Assembly: GCF_008704995.1 (NCBI RefSeq)
Contig: NZ_CP023747.1
Location: 3,002,501-3,066,500 of the forward strand
Reading direction: 5' to 3'
Origin: Streptomyces nodosus
Lineage (GTDB): Bacteria > Actinomycetota > Actinomycetes > Streptomycetales > Streptomycetaceae
Length of the DNA: 64,000 bases
The position numbers and the translations under genes are program-made. This document shows, in pieces, positions 1 to 8,852 of the stretch; position 1 is the stretch's first letter; every line of letters starts with the position of its first letter. The notes below the pieces were generated by a model. The model did no database searches. It was not told the DNA's origin and saw only the letters and a list, made by a program, of their open reading frames with translations.

Positions 1-912
1 GCGGTCATCGAGAAGCGCGCCGACGGCCAGTACCTGGAGGCGCCCAAGGGGCTGCGCGGCACCAAGATCCGGCTGCCCTATCCGTCCGTCGGCGCCACCG
101 AGCAGGTGCTGCTGACGGCGGTCCTGGCCGAGGGGGTCACCGAACTCTCCAACGCCGCCGTGGAACCGGAGATCGAGGACCTCATCTGCGTGCTGCAGAA
201 GATGGGCGCGATCATCGCCATGGACACCGACCGCACCATCCGCATCACCGGTGTGGACAAGCTCGGCGGCTACGCCCACCGCGCCCTCCCGGACCGCCTG
301 GAGGCCGCGTCCTGGGCGTCGGCGGCGCTGGCGACCGAGGGCAACATCTATGTCCGCGGTGCCCAGCAGCGCTCGATGATGACGTTCCTGAACACCTATC
401 GGAAGGTGGGGGGCGCGTTCGAGATCGACGACGAGGGCATCCGCTTCTGGCACCCCGGCGGCCAGCTGAAGTCGATCGCGCTGGAGACGGATGTGCACCC
501 GGGCTTCCAGACCGACTGGCAGCAGCCGCTGGTGGTGGCGCTGACGCAGGCCACGGGGCTGTCGATCATCCATGAGACGGTCTACGAGTCCCGGCTGGGC
601 TTCACCTCCGCGCTCAACCAGATGGGCGCGCACATCCAGCTCTACCGCGAGTGCCTGGGCGGCTCCCACTGCCGCTTCGGGCAGCTCAACTTCCTGCACT
701 CCGCGGTGGTTTCGGGCCCGACCAAGCTCCAGGGCGCCGATCTGGTCATCCCCGACCTGCGCGGCGGCTTCTCGTATCTGATCGCGGCCCTGGCGGCGCA
801 GGGCACCTCCCGGGTGCACGGCATCGAACTGATCAACCGCGGCTACGAGAACTTCATGGAGAAGCTGGTCGAGCTGGGCGCGAAGGTCGAGCTTCCGCAG
901 ACGCTCGGCTGA
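1..912 (+). CDS. murA: UDP-N-acetylglucosamine 1-carboxyvinyltransferase (MurA), 3' part
   Basis: MurA transfers enolpyruvate from PEP to UDP-GlcNAc, the first committed step of peptidoglycan synthesis, in the cytoplasm. The reading frame is open from base 1, so the gene starts upstream of the window; about 303 residues of the usual 430-450 are present. Visible family motifs are PSVGATEQ (about residue 29), HPGFQTDWQQ (about 166, containing the Asp equivalent to E. coli D305) and PDLRGGFSYLIAAL with RGYENFMEKL (about 250-285, containing the Arg equivalent to R397). The PEP-binding catalytic Cys loop lies in the missing N-terminal part. It is followed by a strong hairpin and by the convergent hup gene, so it is the last gene of its transcript. 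Confidence 0.95.
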   Translation, partial: AVIEKRADGQYLEAPKGLRGTKIRLPYPSVGATEQVLLTAVLAEGVTELSNAAVEPEIEDLICVLQKMGAIIAMDTDRTIRITGVDKLGGYAHRALPDRLEAASWASAALATEGNIYVRGAQQRSMMTFLNTYRKVGGAFEIDDEGIRFWHPGGQLKSIALETDVHPGFQTDWQQPLVVALTQATGLSIIHETVYESRLGFTSALNQMGAHIQLYRECLGGSHCRFGQLNFLHSAVVSGPTKLQGADLVIPDLRGGFSYLIAALAAQGTSRVHGIELINRGYENFMEKLVELGAKVELPQTLG

Positions 913-931
913 CGGCCCCGAGGACACACGC

Positions 932-966
932 GAGGGGCGGCCACCCGAACCGGGTGACCGCCCCTC
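932..966 (+). terminator. Hairpin downstream of murA
   Basis: Two 15-nt arms (932-946 and 952-966) pair with one mismatch around a 5-nt loop, 20 bp after the murA stop. There is no clear T-tract. Arms beginning GAGGGGCGG are typical of Streptomyces GC-rich terminators. Confidence 0.75.
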
Positions 967-1415
967 CGTACTTCTACCCGGGCGTGTCTCGAACGCGGCG
1001 TCGTCCGCCCTGAGGGCGGGCCCCGCGGCGTCGTGGGGGAGGTACCGCCCGTGCGAGCGCAGCCGAGCGTGGGGAGGCGTGCGACCGCAAGGCGGAGGCT
1101 CGCCCCCGCACTGGACGTACGAGGGCGATCCCGACGACGCGGCTCGAGGTTCCCCTGTTCGAACGACTCGGGGAAGTGCGTGCCAGGCGTCGCGGGGCAG
1201 GCGGGACTTTCGAAACTCGCCCTGGTGCCGCGTCAGGTGGCGGCCGCCCGTCGGGGTGCGGCGTCCGGTGCGTACCGGTCGTCGCGACGGGGCGGACCGT
1301 GCCTGCCGGGGCACCAGGCCCGTACGCCGTCCCGAGGAGCGTCAGCGGGCCATGGAGCCGTCCCTGGGCGGTACGGCCTTGTCGTACGCCGTCCCGTGGC
1401 GTACGAACAGCAAGA
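967..1415. other. Intergenic region between convergent murA and hup
   Basis: About 450 bp lies between the ends of two convergent genes. No protein with family resemblance is visible in any frame. A 14-nt direct repeat (CGTACGCCGTCCCG) occurs at 1321-1334 and 1384-1397. I see no tRNA or other RNA gene. Confidence 0.5.
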
Positions 1416-1697
1416 TCACTTGCCCTTGGCGGCTTCCTTGAGCTTGGAGCCCGCGGAGACCTTCACGCTGAAGCCGGCCGGGATCTCGATGGGCTCGCCG
1501 GTCTGCGGGTTGCGCGCGGTACGAGCGGCACGGTGGGTGCGCTCGAAGGTCAGGAAGCCGGGGATGGTGACCTTCTCGTCGCCCTTGGCGACGACCTCGC
1601 CGACGGTCTCGGCGAACGCGGCCAGCACGGCGTCGGCGTCCTTGCGGGTCACCTCGGCGCGGTCGGCCAGCGCGGCCACCAGCTCACTGCGGTTCAT
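1416..1697 (-). CDS. hup: HU family DNA-binding protein
   Basis: This is a 93-residue histone-like nucleoid protein that binds and bends DNA non-specifically as a dimer. It starts MNRSELVAALADRAEVTRKD and contains the HU signature around VTIPGFLTFE (about residues 42-51) and the arm region RTARNPQTGEPIEIPAG. The length matches the classical short HU (HupA type). It is not the Streptomyces HupS type, which carries a long Lys/Ala-rich tail. The ATG at 1697 is chosen because GGGAG precedes it at good spacing; an upstream in-frame extension would run through non-conserved sequence. The gene is convergent with murA, the gene pair expected in Streptomyces. Confidence 0.95.
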   Translation of the reverse strand: MNRSELVAALADRAEVTRKDADAVLAAFAETVGEVVAKGDEKVTIPGFLTFERTHRAARTARNPQTGEPIEIPAGFSVKVSAGSKLKEAAKGK

Positions 1698-2118
1698 GTT
1701 GTTACTCCCGTGTTCTTCTTGCCGTTGCGGCGTGCCACGCGGCGGAGCCGCATGCTGGGCACGGCGAAGCCGATGCTGCCAGGGTCCTCGGAGAGTCCCC
1801 GGACCCGGGTCCGTCGTCAGACCCTCGCGCCCGAAGACGCATCCTGCCCCCACCTGCGGCGGTAATGCCAATCCGGCACCCGTAGGAGTCGCGAGAACAC
1901 CCTTGGGAGTCACACGAAAGCGCCACTGCGCCTCGTCACGGTGACGCTCGGTCCACTCCCGGCCACGGATCGCAGGACCTGGGGGACCTGAGCCTGGCCG
2001 CCACCCTAGAGGGACGGCCCGACACGGGCGCCGCGACGCGCCGGGCCCCTGGCCACCGTGGCCATGATCACAACCGTGAATCGACCCGACGCGTCCGCTT
2101 CGCCCGCACTTGTCCGGC
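1698..2118. promoter_or_regulatory. hup 5' region / intergenic
   Basis: About 420 bp separates the hup start from the end of the malic enzyme gene (both minus strand). It must carry the hup promoter. I cannot point to a convincing -35/-10 pair, and no open frame here has family resemblance. Confidence 0.4.
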
Positions 2119-3537
2119 TTATTCGGCCGGTGCCTCTCCCGCCTTCGCGGCGTCCCGCACCGCTCCGGCGACGGCTCCGGCCACCCGGTCGTTGAACACG
2201 CTCGGAATGATGTAGTTCGGGTTCAGCTCGTCCTCGGTCACCACGTCCGCCAGGGCCGTCGCGGCGGCCAGCATCATGTCCGTGTTGACCGTCCGGGACT
2301 GGGCGTCCAGCAGACCGCGGAAGACACCGGGGAACACCAGGACGTTGTTGATCTGGTTCGGGAAGTCCGAGCGGCCGGTGGCCACGACGGCCGCCGTCTG
2401 GCGGGCGACCGCGGGGTCGACCTCGGGGTCCGGGTTCGCGAGCGCGAACACGATGGCGCCCTCGGCCATGGCGGCCACGTCCGCGCCGTCGAGCAGGTTC
2501 GGCGCGGAGACACCGATGAACACATCGGCGCCGCGCACGGCCTCCTTGAGGGTGCCGGTCAGGCCCTCGGGGTTGGTGTTGTCGGCGATCCAGCGCAGCG
2601 GCGAGTCCGGGGCGGCGCCCACCAGGTCCTCGCGGTCGGCGTGCACCACGCCGTGGATGTCGGCGACCACGGCGTTCTTGACGCCCGCGGCGAGCAGCAG
2701 CTTGAGGATCGCGGTACCGGCCGCGCCGGCGCCCGACATCACCACGCGCACACCGTCGATCGACTTGCCGACGACCCGCAGCGCGTTGGTGAGGGCGGCG
2801 AGGACCACGATCGCGGTGCCGTGCTGGTCGTCGTGGAAGACGGGGATGTCGAGGGCCTCACGCAGCCGCGCCTCGATCTCGAAGCAGCGGGGCGCGGAGA
2901 TGTCCTCGAGGTTGATGCCGGCGAACCCCGGGGCGATCGCCTTGACGATCTCCACGATCGCGTCGGCGTCCTGGGTGTCCAGGCAGATCGGCCAGGCGTC
3001 GATGCCGGCGAAGCGCTTGAAGAGGGCCGCCTTGCCCTCCATCACGGGCAGCGCGGCCTTGGGGCCGATGTTGCCGAGGCCCAGCACGGCCGAACCGTCC
3101 GTCACGACCGCAACGGAGTTGCGCTTGATGGTGAGGCGGCGGGCGTCCTCCGGGTTCTCGGCGATCGCCATGCAGACGCGCGCCACGCCCGGGGTGTAGA
3201 CCATGGAGAGGTCGTCACGGTTGCGGATGGGGTGCTTCGACGCCATCTCGATCTTGCCGCCGAGGTGCATCAGGAAGGTACGGTCCGAGACCTTGCCCAG
3301 GACGACGCCCTCGATGCCCCGCAGCTTCTCCACGATCTCTTCCGCGTGGGCGGTCGAGGTGGCGGCGATGGTGACGTCGATACGGAGCTTCTCGTGGCCG
3401 GACGCGGTGACGTCGAGGCCGGTCACCGAGCCTCCGGAGGACTCCACGGCCGTGGTGAGCTGGGAGACCGCGGTTCCGCTCGCGGGCACCTCCAGCCGGA
3501 CCGTCATCGAGTAGGAGACGCTGGGCGCCGTTGCCAT
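2119..3537 (-). CDS. NAD(P)-dependent malic enzyme with N-terminal ACT domain
   Basis: This enzyme oxidatively decarboxylates malate to pyruvate, linking the TCA cycle to pyruvate/acetyl-CoA supply. The protein has 472 residues. Residues about 1-85 form an ACT-like domain (alternating beta/alpha, VSYSMTVRLEVPASG start), a likely amino-acid sensing module. The malic enzyme N-terminal domain follows with SMVYTPGVARVC and GLGNIGPKAALPVMEGK, then the metal/active-site stretch GINLEDISAPRCFEIE and FHDDQHGTAIV. The NAD-binding Rossmann motif is SGAGAAGTAILKLLLAAG (about 270-290). The ATG at 3537 has AGAGGAAG 6 nt upstream. The gene is monocistronic, isolated by hairpins upstream. NAD versus NADP preference cannot be decided by eye. 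Confidence 0.93.
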   Translation of the reverse strand: MATAPSVSYSMTVRLEVPASGTAVSQLTTAVESSGGSVTGLDVTASGHEKLRIDVTIAATSTAHAEEIVEKLRGIEGVVLGKVSDRTFLMHLGGKIEMASKHPIRNRDDLSMVYTPGVARVCMAIAENPEDARRLTIKRNSVAVVTDGSAVLGLGNIGPKAALPVMEGKAALFKRFAGIDAWPICLDTQDADAIVEIVKAIAPGFAGINLEDISAPRCFEIEARLREALDIPVFHDDQHGTAIVVLAALTNALRVVGKSIDGVRVVMSGAGAAGTAILKLLLAAGVKNAVVADIHGVVHADREDLVGAAPDSPLRWIADNTNPEGLTGTLKEAVRGADVFIGVSAPNLLDGADVAAMAEGAIVFALANPDPEVDPAVARQTAAVVATGRSDFPNQINNVLVFPGVFRGLLDAQSRTVNTDMMLAAATALADVVTEDELNPNYIIPSVFNDRVAGAVAGAVRDAAKAGEAPAE

Positions 3538-3701
3538 GGCCGACTTCCTCTGCTTTCACCGTGTTGCCGAGTGTGCCGTCCGATCGTCGCACCTACCCCT
3601 GAGTACGTGGTAGCCGCCCCGGATTGCGGACGTTTTGTTCGCGCGAACCCGCCGATGAACGCAAGACATTTTCCACCACACCGGTCGCGATCGGAAACGA
3701 A

Positions 3702-3735
3702 AGAGGCCCACGTCACTCAGGTGACCTGGGCCTCT
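3702..3735 (-). terminator. Hairpin between helD-like gene and malic enzyme gene
   Basis: 15-nt arms at 3702-3716 and 3721-3735 (AGAGGCCCACGTCAC type) pair with one mismatch around a TCAG loop. With the adjacent palindrome at 3898-3919 it should end transcription from the helicase gene before the malic enzyme promoter. Confidence 0.7.
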
Positions 3736-3897
3736 GCGCAAGTTCGAGGACACCGACCCGCCATGCTCGCCTCGCGGCAAGTGGTCGCTCGAAGCGACGA
3801 AGGTTGGGCCCGGGGGCTTGGATCGGGCCGGTGTCACATCCAGGCTAACAAACGGATCCCGCGGTGCCATTCCCCCACCGGCAGTTCACCCGCCCGC

Positions 3898-3919
3898 CCC
3901 GCCCCGGCGCCGGGGCGGG
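3898..3919 (-). terminator. GC palindrome at the 3' end of the HelD-family gene
   Basis: A perfect 22-bp palindrome (CCCGCCCCGG core, mirrored) sits immediately after the helicase stop codon at 3920. It is a probable factor-independent or Rho-assisted terminator. Confidence 0.5.
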
Positions 3920-6229
3920 TCAGTCCCGCAGGAGGTCCGGGAGGCCGGAGGCGTCCGGGGCGTCATGGGGGCCGGAGACGACGGTGAGCTGCTGGGTCGC
4001 CCTGGTCAGCGCCACATACAGGACGCGCAGGCCGGCGGGGCTCTCGTCGGCGATCTCCGCGGGGGAGACCACGACCGTGGCGTCGTACTCCAGGCCCTTG
4101 GCCTCCAGGCTGCCGAGCGCCACCGCGCGGCCGCCGAGTCCGTCGAGCCAGCGGGCCGCCTCCTCGCGACGGTTCATGGCGACGACGACGCCGACCGTGC
4201 CGTCCACGCGTTCGAGCAGCCGGGCGGCCTCCTCCCGCACGGTCCGTTCCATCGACTCCCCCACCACCGTGAAACGCGGCTCGACGCCCGTGGAGCGGAC
4301 GGCCGAGGGGGCCTCGGAGCCGGGCATGGCGAGGGCGAGCACCTTGGCGGCGAGTTCGGCGATCTCCGCCGGGTTGCGGTAGTTGACCGTGAGCGTGAAG
4401 CGGCGGCGCGGCCGGGTGCCCAGGGCCTCGTCGCGGGCCTGGGCCGCCTCGTCCGGGTCGGACCAGGACGACTGGGCGGGGTCGCCGACCACCGTCCAGG
4501 TCGCGTGCCGGCCCCGGCGTCCCACCATCCGCCACTGCATCGGGGTGAGGTCCTGCGCCTCGTCGACGATCACATGCGCGTACTCGGTCCGCTCCTGGGC
4601 GAGGCGCTCGGCGCGTTCCCACTGGGACTCCTCGCGCACCGGCATCAGTTCCTCCAGCCCGGTCAGCTGGTCCAGCGGGTCGAGGTCGCGCCGCTTCCTG
4701 GGGCGGGCCGGCAGGCCGAGGATCGCCTGCAGCTCGTCCAGCATCGCCACATCGTGCACGGAGAGCCCGTCCCGCTTCAGGGACCGCGCGACCCTGCGCA
4801 CCTCGCCCGGGGTGAGGACGCGCCGCGCCCAGCGGCCCAGCCGCCGTTCGTCGGCCATCGCGTCCAGCACGGCGGCCGGGGTCAGCTCCGGCCACCAGGC
4901 GTCCAGGAACTCGAGGAAGGAGTCCTCGGAGGCGACGTCCTCGTCGAAGGAGGAGCGCAGCTCGGCGGCCAGCTCGGGGTCGGTGTGCCGGGTGGCCTGG
5001 CCGGAGAGCGCCCACAGGGCGTCGAGGAGCAGCTTGCGGGCGCGCGGGCGCAGCAGGTTCACCGGGGCGGTGCCGCTCAGGGCGTTCTGCCGGATCCGCC
5101 CCAGCTCCTCGCCGCCCAGTTCGAGGCGGCGGCCGAAGACCACGACCCGCAGCCGGCTGGGGGCGTCCTTGCGTTCGAGGGCGCCGCGGGCGGCCTTCCT
5201 CAGCACCTTGAGCATGCGGTACGAGCCCTTGACGCGGGCCGCGGACGGGGAGTCGTAGAGGGTGGCCTCGGCGCCGTCGACGAGCGAGCCGATGGCGCGG
5301 ATGGCGACCTGGCCCTCCTCGCCGAGCGAGGGCAGCACCCCCTCCGTGTAGGCGACCAGCAGCGGCGTGGGCGAGACGATCAGGATGCCGCCCGCGTATC
5401 TGCGCCGGTCCTGGTAGAGCAGATAGGCGGCCCGGTGCAGGGCGACGGCCGTCTTTCCGGTGCCGGGGCCGCCCTCGACATAGGTCACGGAGGCGGCGGG
5501 GGCCCGGATGACCAGGTCCTGCTCGGCCTGGATCGAGGCCACGATGTCCCGCATGGTGTGGGTGCGGGCCTGGCCGAGGGCGGCCATCAGGGCGCCGTCG
5601 CCGATCACGGGGAGCCCCTGCCCGTCCAGGGTCGCCCTGAGCTCGGGGCGCATCAGATCGTCCTCGACGCCGAGCACCCGGCGGCCCTTGGAGCGGATGA
5701 CCCGGCGGCGCACGACCCGACCGGGGTCGACCGGGGTGGAGCGGTAGAAGGGGGCCGCGGCGGGCGCCCGCCAGTCGATGACCAGGGGGGCGTAGTCCTC
5801 GTCGAGGACGCCGATGCGGCCGATGTGCAGGGTCTCGGCGATCTCCGCGGTGTTGTCGGGGTGCACCGCCCCCTCGGCGGGCTCGATCGCGGTGTAGGCA
5901 CCGTCCGGGCCCTTCTTGCCGTCCTTGCCGAGCAGCAGGTCGATCCGGCCGAAGAGGAAGTCCTCGAACTCGTTGTTGAGCCGGTTGAGATGGATGCCCG
6001 CCCGGTAGACCTGGGCGTCCCGCTCGGCGAGCGCCCCGGGTGTGCCGACCTGGCCGCGTTTGACGGCGTCGTTCATCAGGAACTCCGCCTCGTGGATCTT
6101 CTCCTCGAGGCGCCGGTACACCCGGTCCAGGTGTTCCTGTTCGACGCTGATCTCCCGGTCGCGGAGCGAGTCGTGCGCGGACCTGTCGACCGGGCCGAAC
6201 GCGGTCTCCTGTTGAACCTGAGCGGCCAC
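3920..6229 (-). CDS. HelD-family UvrD/Rep-like ATPase (RNA polymerase recycling type)
   Basis: A 769-residue SF1 ATPase. The N-terminal about 90 residues are charged and predicted coiled coil (REISVEQEHLDRVYRRLEEK), as in HelD proteins that insert into RNA polymerase. Walker A is GGPGTGKTAVALHRAA (about 228-243), Walker B is VIVDEAQDLTPMQW, and later motifs are VVGDPAQSSW, VNYRNPAEI and YVALTRATQQL. In Gram-positives this family releases stalled RNA polymerase, and the Streptomyces member HelR protects against rifampicin. I infer that role here from family and size. GTG at 6229 has AAGGGGG upstream. I found no rifamycin-associated palindrome in the 150-bp upstream gap, so rifampicin induction is not supported. 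Confidence 0.88.
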   Translation of the reverse strand: MAAQVQQETAFGPVDRSAHDSLRDREISVEQEHLDRVYRRLEEKIHEAEFLMNDAVKRGQVGTPGALAERDAQVYRAGIHLNRLNNEFEDFLFGRIDLLLGKDGKKGPDGAYTAIEPAEGAVHPDNTAEIAETLHIGRIGVLDEDYAPLVIDWRAPAAAPFYRSTPVDPGRVVRRRVIRSKGRRVLGVEDDLMRPELRATLDGQGLPVIGDGALMAALGQARTHTMRDIVASIQAEQDLVIRAPAASVTYVEGGPGTGKTAVALHRAAYLLYQDRRRYAGGILIVSPTPLLVAYTEGVLPSLGEEGQVAIRAIGSLVDGAEATLYDSPSAARVKGSYRMLKVLRKAARGALERKDAPSRLRVVVFGRRLELGGEELGRIRQNALSGTAPVNLLRPRARKLLLDALWALSGQATRHTDPELAAELRSSFDEDVASEDSFLEFLDAWWPELTPAAVLDAMADERRLGRWARRVLTPGEVRRVARSLKRDGLSVHDVAMLDELQAILGLPARPRKRRDLDPLDQLTGLEELMPVREESQWERAERLAQERTEYAHVIVDEAQDLTPMQWRMVGRRGRHATWTVVGDPAQSSWSDPDEAAQARDEALGTRPRRRFTLTVNYRNPAEIAELAAKVLALAMPGSEAPSAVRSTGVEPRFTVVGESMERTVREEAARLLERVDGTVGVVVAMNRREEAARWLDGLGGRAVALGSLEAKGLEYDATVVVSPAEIADESPAGLRVLYVALTRATQQLTVVSGPHDAPDASGLPDLLRD

Positions 6230-6272
6230 CGGGCCCCCTTCTGACGTGCTGGGCAGCCGTCTACCGTACGCG

Positions 6273-6308
6273 AAAAGGGCCCGGGGAGGCTACGCCTCGC
6301 ACGGGCCC
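6273..6308 (-). terminator. Intrinsic terminator of the sigma/anti-sigma operon
   Basis: Outer arms GGGCCCG (6277-6283) and CGGGCCC (6302-6308) and an inner GAGGC/GCCTC stem surround a 3-nt loop. Read on the minus strand the stem is followed by CTTTT (complement of 6273-6277), a classic intrinsic terminator. It separates the anti-sigma gene from the HelD-family gene. Confidence 0.8.
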
Positions 6309-6379
6309 CGCACACGTCGGCCCGCGACGCCGGCCGTCCCTGCGTCGCGGGAGATGTCCGGGCCGAAGGCCGCGAACCG

Positions 6380-7192
6380 TTACGCCTTCACCTCCACCAG
6401 CCGCTTCCCGTCGAAGGTCATGACCTCGAAGTGGTCGATCTCGTTCGGGGTGAAGGCGGCGCCACCGCGCACATAGAGCGGGTTCTTCGCCTCATCCGTC
6501 TTGGCGTCCGGGATGCCGTAGCCCCACTCCGAGACGGACCAGGAGGACAGCGTCTCGCGCGCGCCGTTCTTGCCGACGGCGACCAGCGAACACTTGAGCG
6601 GGCCCTTGACGCCCTTCAGCTGGAGGACCGTGTCGGTGCCCCAGGTCTTGCCCTCCATCGCGACCACGGCGTCGACCTTGGTCTCCGGGTCGGTCGCCGA
6701 GACCTTGTCGTTCATGGTCTCGAAGGCCGCCTCGGCGGAGGAGGCCACCACCGTGCCACCGCTGTCACCGCCGCTGCCGCCGTTGACGGCCAGCACGGCG
6801 AGCGGGCCGCCGATGATCAGCGCGGCCGCGGCCGCCACCAGGTAGAAACCGCGACGGCGTTTGAGGGCGCGCCGCTCGGAGACCTCGTCGACCAGCCGCT
6901 CGACCAGTCGTGGGGCGGGTTTCGCGGACAGGGACTCGCCGATGGCCGGGGTGCCCTGACTGTCGGGCAGGTCCGCCAGTGCGGCCAGCATCGGCCCCAT
7001 GCCGGCGAGCTCGTCGAGCTGCCCGGCGCACCATTCGCAGCCGGCGAGGTGTTCCTCGAAGCTCGTCGCCTCGGCGTCGTCCAGGATCCCGAGGGCGTAG
7101 GCGCCGACGGTCTCATGGATGTCGCCCTGTCCTTGTGGGCCTCTCACGGCTTTCGGGCCGCCCGTTCCGAACCCCCCGTGCACATTGCTCAT
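6380..7192 (-). CDS. Membrane-anchored zinc-finger anti-sigma factor
   Basis: A 270-residue protein with an N-terminal zinc-binding anti-sigma (ZAS-like) domain: HETVGAYALGILDDAEATSF then EEHLAGCEWC, giving the H-x3-C-x2-C cluster at about residues 48-55. A single transmembrane helix follows (about 116-138, LVAAAAALIIGGPLAVLAV) with an extracytoplasmic about 130-residue domain resembling the anti-sigma-K C-terminal type. It should bind and inhibit the ECF sigma encoded just upstream. Its ATG overlaps that gene's TGA (ATGA at 7189-7192), so the two are translationally coupled. An intrinsic terminator follows. Confidence 0.9.
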   Translation of the reverse strand: MSNVHGGFGTGGPKAVRGPQGQGDIHETVGAYALGILDDAEATSFEEHLAGCEWCAGQLDELAGMGPMLAALADLPDSQGTPAIGESLSAKPAPRLVERLVDEVSERRALKRRRGFYLVAAAAALIIGGPLAVLAVNGGSGGDSGGTVVASSAEAAFETMNDKVSATDPETKVDAVVAMEGKTWGTDTVLQLKGVKGPLKCSLVAVGKNGARETLSSWSVSEWGYGIPDAKTDEAKNPLYVRGGAAFTPNEIDHFEVMTFDGKRLVEVKA

Positions 7193-7779
7193 GCCGTCAC
7201 CCCCCGCTCCTCCAGAGCCAGCTTCATCGACCGCAGGGCGTAGAACACCCTGGAGCGCACCGTTCCGCTGGGGATGCCGAGCGTCTCGGCCGCCTCGTTG
7301 ACCGTACGCCCTTTGAAGTACGTTTCGACCAGGACCTCACGGTGAGCCGGGGTCAGGTCGTCCAGCGCGTCCGACAGTGTCATCAGCCACAACGCCTTGT
7401 CGATCTCGTCCTCCGCGGGGATGACCTCCAGCGGCGACGGGTCGACCTCCTGCGGCCGGGCCTGCCGGCTGCGGTGGCCGTCGATGACGATGCGCCGGGC
7501 GACCGTCACCAGCCAGGGGCGTACCGAACCGGTCGCACGATTGAGCTGACCGGCGTTCTTCCAGGCACGGATGAGTGTTTCCTGCACGACGTCCTCGGCG
7601 CGCTGCCGGTCGCCCGCGACCAGCCGCAGCACATAGGCGAGCAGGGGTCCCGCATGTTCTCGGTACAGGGCACGCATCAGCTCCTCGTCGGGTTCCGTCG
7701 ACGAGGACGGTGAGGACGAGGACATGCGATGTCGGGCCCTTGGCCTTCGTTCATCAGCCACGGCGGAATCCTTGCGCAC
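7189..7779 (-). CDS. ECF-type RNA polymerase sigma factor
   Basis: About 196 residues. Region 2 is ELMRALYREHAGPLLAYVLR through GDRQRAEDVVQETLIRAW. Region 4 is LTPAHREVLVETYFKGRTVNEAAETLGIPSGTVRSRVFYAL, a helix-turn-helix for -35 recognition. I chose the GTG at 7779 because GGAGG lies 5 nt upstream. An ATG at 7725 (MSSSSPSS) and one at 7824 are also in frame but have no clear ribosome binding site. It is coupled to the zinc-finger anti-sigma gene. In most ECF/ZAS pairs the sigma activates its own promoter, but I could not identify the promoter motif with confidence. Confidence 0.9.
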   Translation of the reverse strand: MRKDSAVADERRPRARHRMSSSSPSSSTEPDEELMRALYREHAGPLLAYVLRLVAGDRQRAEDVVQETLIRAWKNAGQLNRATGSVRPWLVTVARRIVIDGHRSRQARPQEVDPSPLEVIPAEDEIDKALWLMTLSDALDDLTPAHREVLVETYFKGRTVNEAAETLGIPSGTVRSRVFYALRSMKLALEERGVTA

Positions 7780-8189
7780 CCCTACCTCCGGTGTCCGGGG
7801 GTTCCCCCAGTCGGTCGCTCCCATCCGAGTACGCGGAAGGGTGCCGTCGTGTTCAAAGTGAGACCTGAATTTTTCTCAGGGAGGTGTGGGCCGCCGCCGT
7901 TCTGGGCACTTATTTCTCCCCCAAGGGGACATATGACTGCCGGTCAAGGGAGAGCCAGGTCACAGGGGTCGGGGGCTTCACTCCCGGGCCCACCCCGGAG
8001 CGCCCTGTGAAAATTTGACTTGACTTTCGTGGAGGAATTGTCGAGGCGCGGGAACGCACCGACTGATCACTGTCGCCATTTGCCGCGACTTGCCGGTTTT
8101 CCGTGCATTCCACCGAAGTCCGCTTTTGGCCCGATTCATTCGCGGTGATATCCGGAGTCGGCCCCGTTCATCATGAGCCCTTCGGCCGC
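7780..8189. promoter_or_regulatory. 5' region of the sigma operon / intergenic
   Basis: About 400 bp, distinctly more AT-rich than the genes, between the sigma gene start and the end of the CGNR gene (both minus strand). It must hold the sigma-operon promoter. No coding frame with family resemblance is visible. Confidence 0.4.
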
Positions 8190-8265
8190 GGGAATCCCTC
8201 ACGGGCCTGGGAATCCCCGACGGGTCTGGGGATCCCTCACGGGTCCGGGTTGCACCCACGGGTCT
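8190..8265. repeat. Four tandem 19-bp repeats
   Basis: Four consecutive 19-nt units begin at 8190, 8209, 8228 and 8247, with consensus GGGAATCCCTCACGGGTCT. The first three are close to each other and the fourth is degenerate. The array ends at the stop codon of the CGNR zinc-finger gene. Confidence 0.8.
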
Positions 8266-8852
8266 CACCCACGCGCGAGGGCGGCCCTGCGGCGGTGGCG
8301 GGCCACCCGCTCCCGGTTGCCGCACACCTCGCTGGAGCACCATCGACGGCGACGGCCCCGGGAGGTGTCCAGATAGACGAGGGGACAGTTGTCGCCCTGG
8401 CACTGCCGAAGGCCGGCCCGCGCCCGGGGGTCCGTCAGCAGTTCGACGGTCTCCCGGGCCACCGCGGCGAGCAGTTCCTCGCGCCCCGGTGGCGTGCGCA
8501 GCCGCCGTACCAGTGCGCCCTCCTCCGTACGGACCGCATACGGGGCCGGCGGCGCCTCCCGCGCCCAGGCGTTGACCCGCGCCAACGCCCCGTCGGCGGG
8601 CCGTCCCTCCAGTTCCCCGCGCACCAACCGTCCGATCTGGCCGCGCAGTTCACGGAAGTCGGTCAGCCATCTCGCGTCCGTCCCGGCCAGCCGGGTGCCG
8701 GGGGGCACCAGTCCGGCTCCGGCGATCCACATCCGCAGCCGCTCCACCGAGTCGAGGCGTTCGGCGGGGTGGGTGGTCGCCAGCAGGTCCAGGCAGATCC
8801 GCCCGGAGTCGAACCGCAGTTCGTACGGGGCCGTGGCCGCGCCGGTTGCCAT
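8265..8852 (-). CDS. CGNR zinc-finger (ABATE-domain) regulator
   Basis: A 195-residue protein with the ABATE/CGNR architecture: an N-terminal about 140-residue domain starting near YELRFDSGRICLDLLAT, then a C-terminal zinc finger CQGDNCPLVYLDTSRGRRRR followed by WCSSEVCGNRERVARHRRR, containing the eponymous CGNR. Four cysteines are in place to bind Zn. The family is common in Streptomyces and is thought to act in transcription or RNA binding; its target is unknown. ATG at 8852 is the start that begins near the conserved domain; its ribosome binding site (GGCGG) is weak. The gene stands alone. Confidence 0.85.
   Translation of the reverse strand: MATGAATAPYELRFDSGRICLDLLATTHPAERLDSVERLRMWIAGAGLVPPGTRLAGTDARWLTDFRELRGQIGRLVRGELEGRPADGALARVNAWAREAPPAPYAVRTEEGALVRRLRTPPGREELLAAVARETVELLTDPRARAGLRQCQGDNCPLVYLDTSRGRRRRWCSSEVCGNRERVARHRRRAALARG

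Noticed and set aside
1145..1180. tRNA-like GTTCGAA segment
   Set aside because: No matching acceptor stem, D arm or anticodon arm can be folded around it.
6230..6379. Rifamycin-associated element upstream of the HelD-family gene
   Set aside because: No matching palindrome was found; the only strong inverted repeat there is the terminator of the anti-sigma gene.
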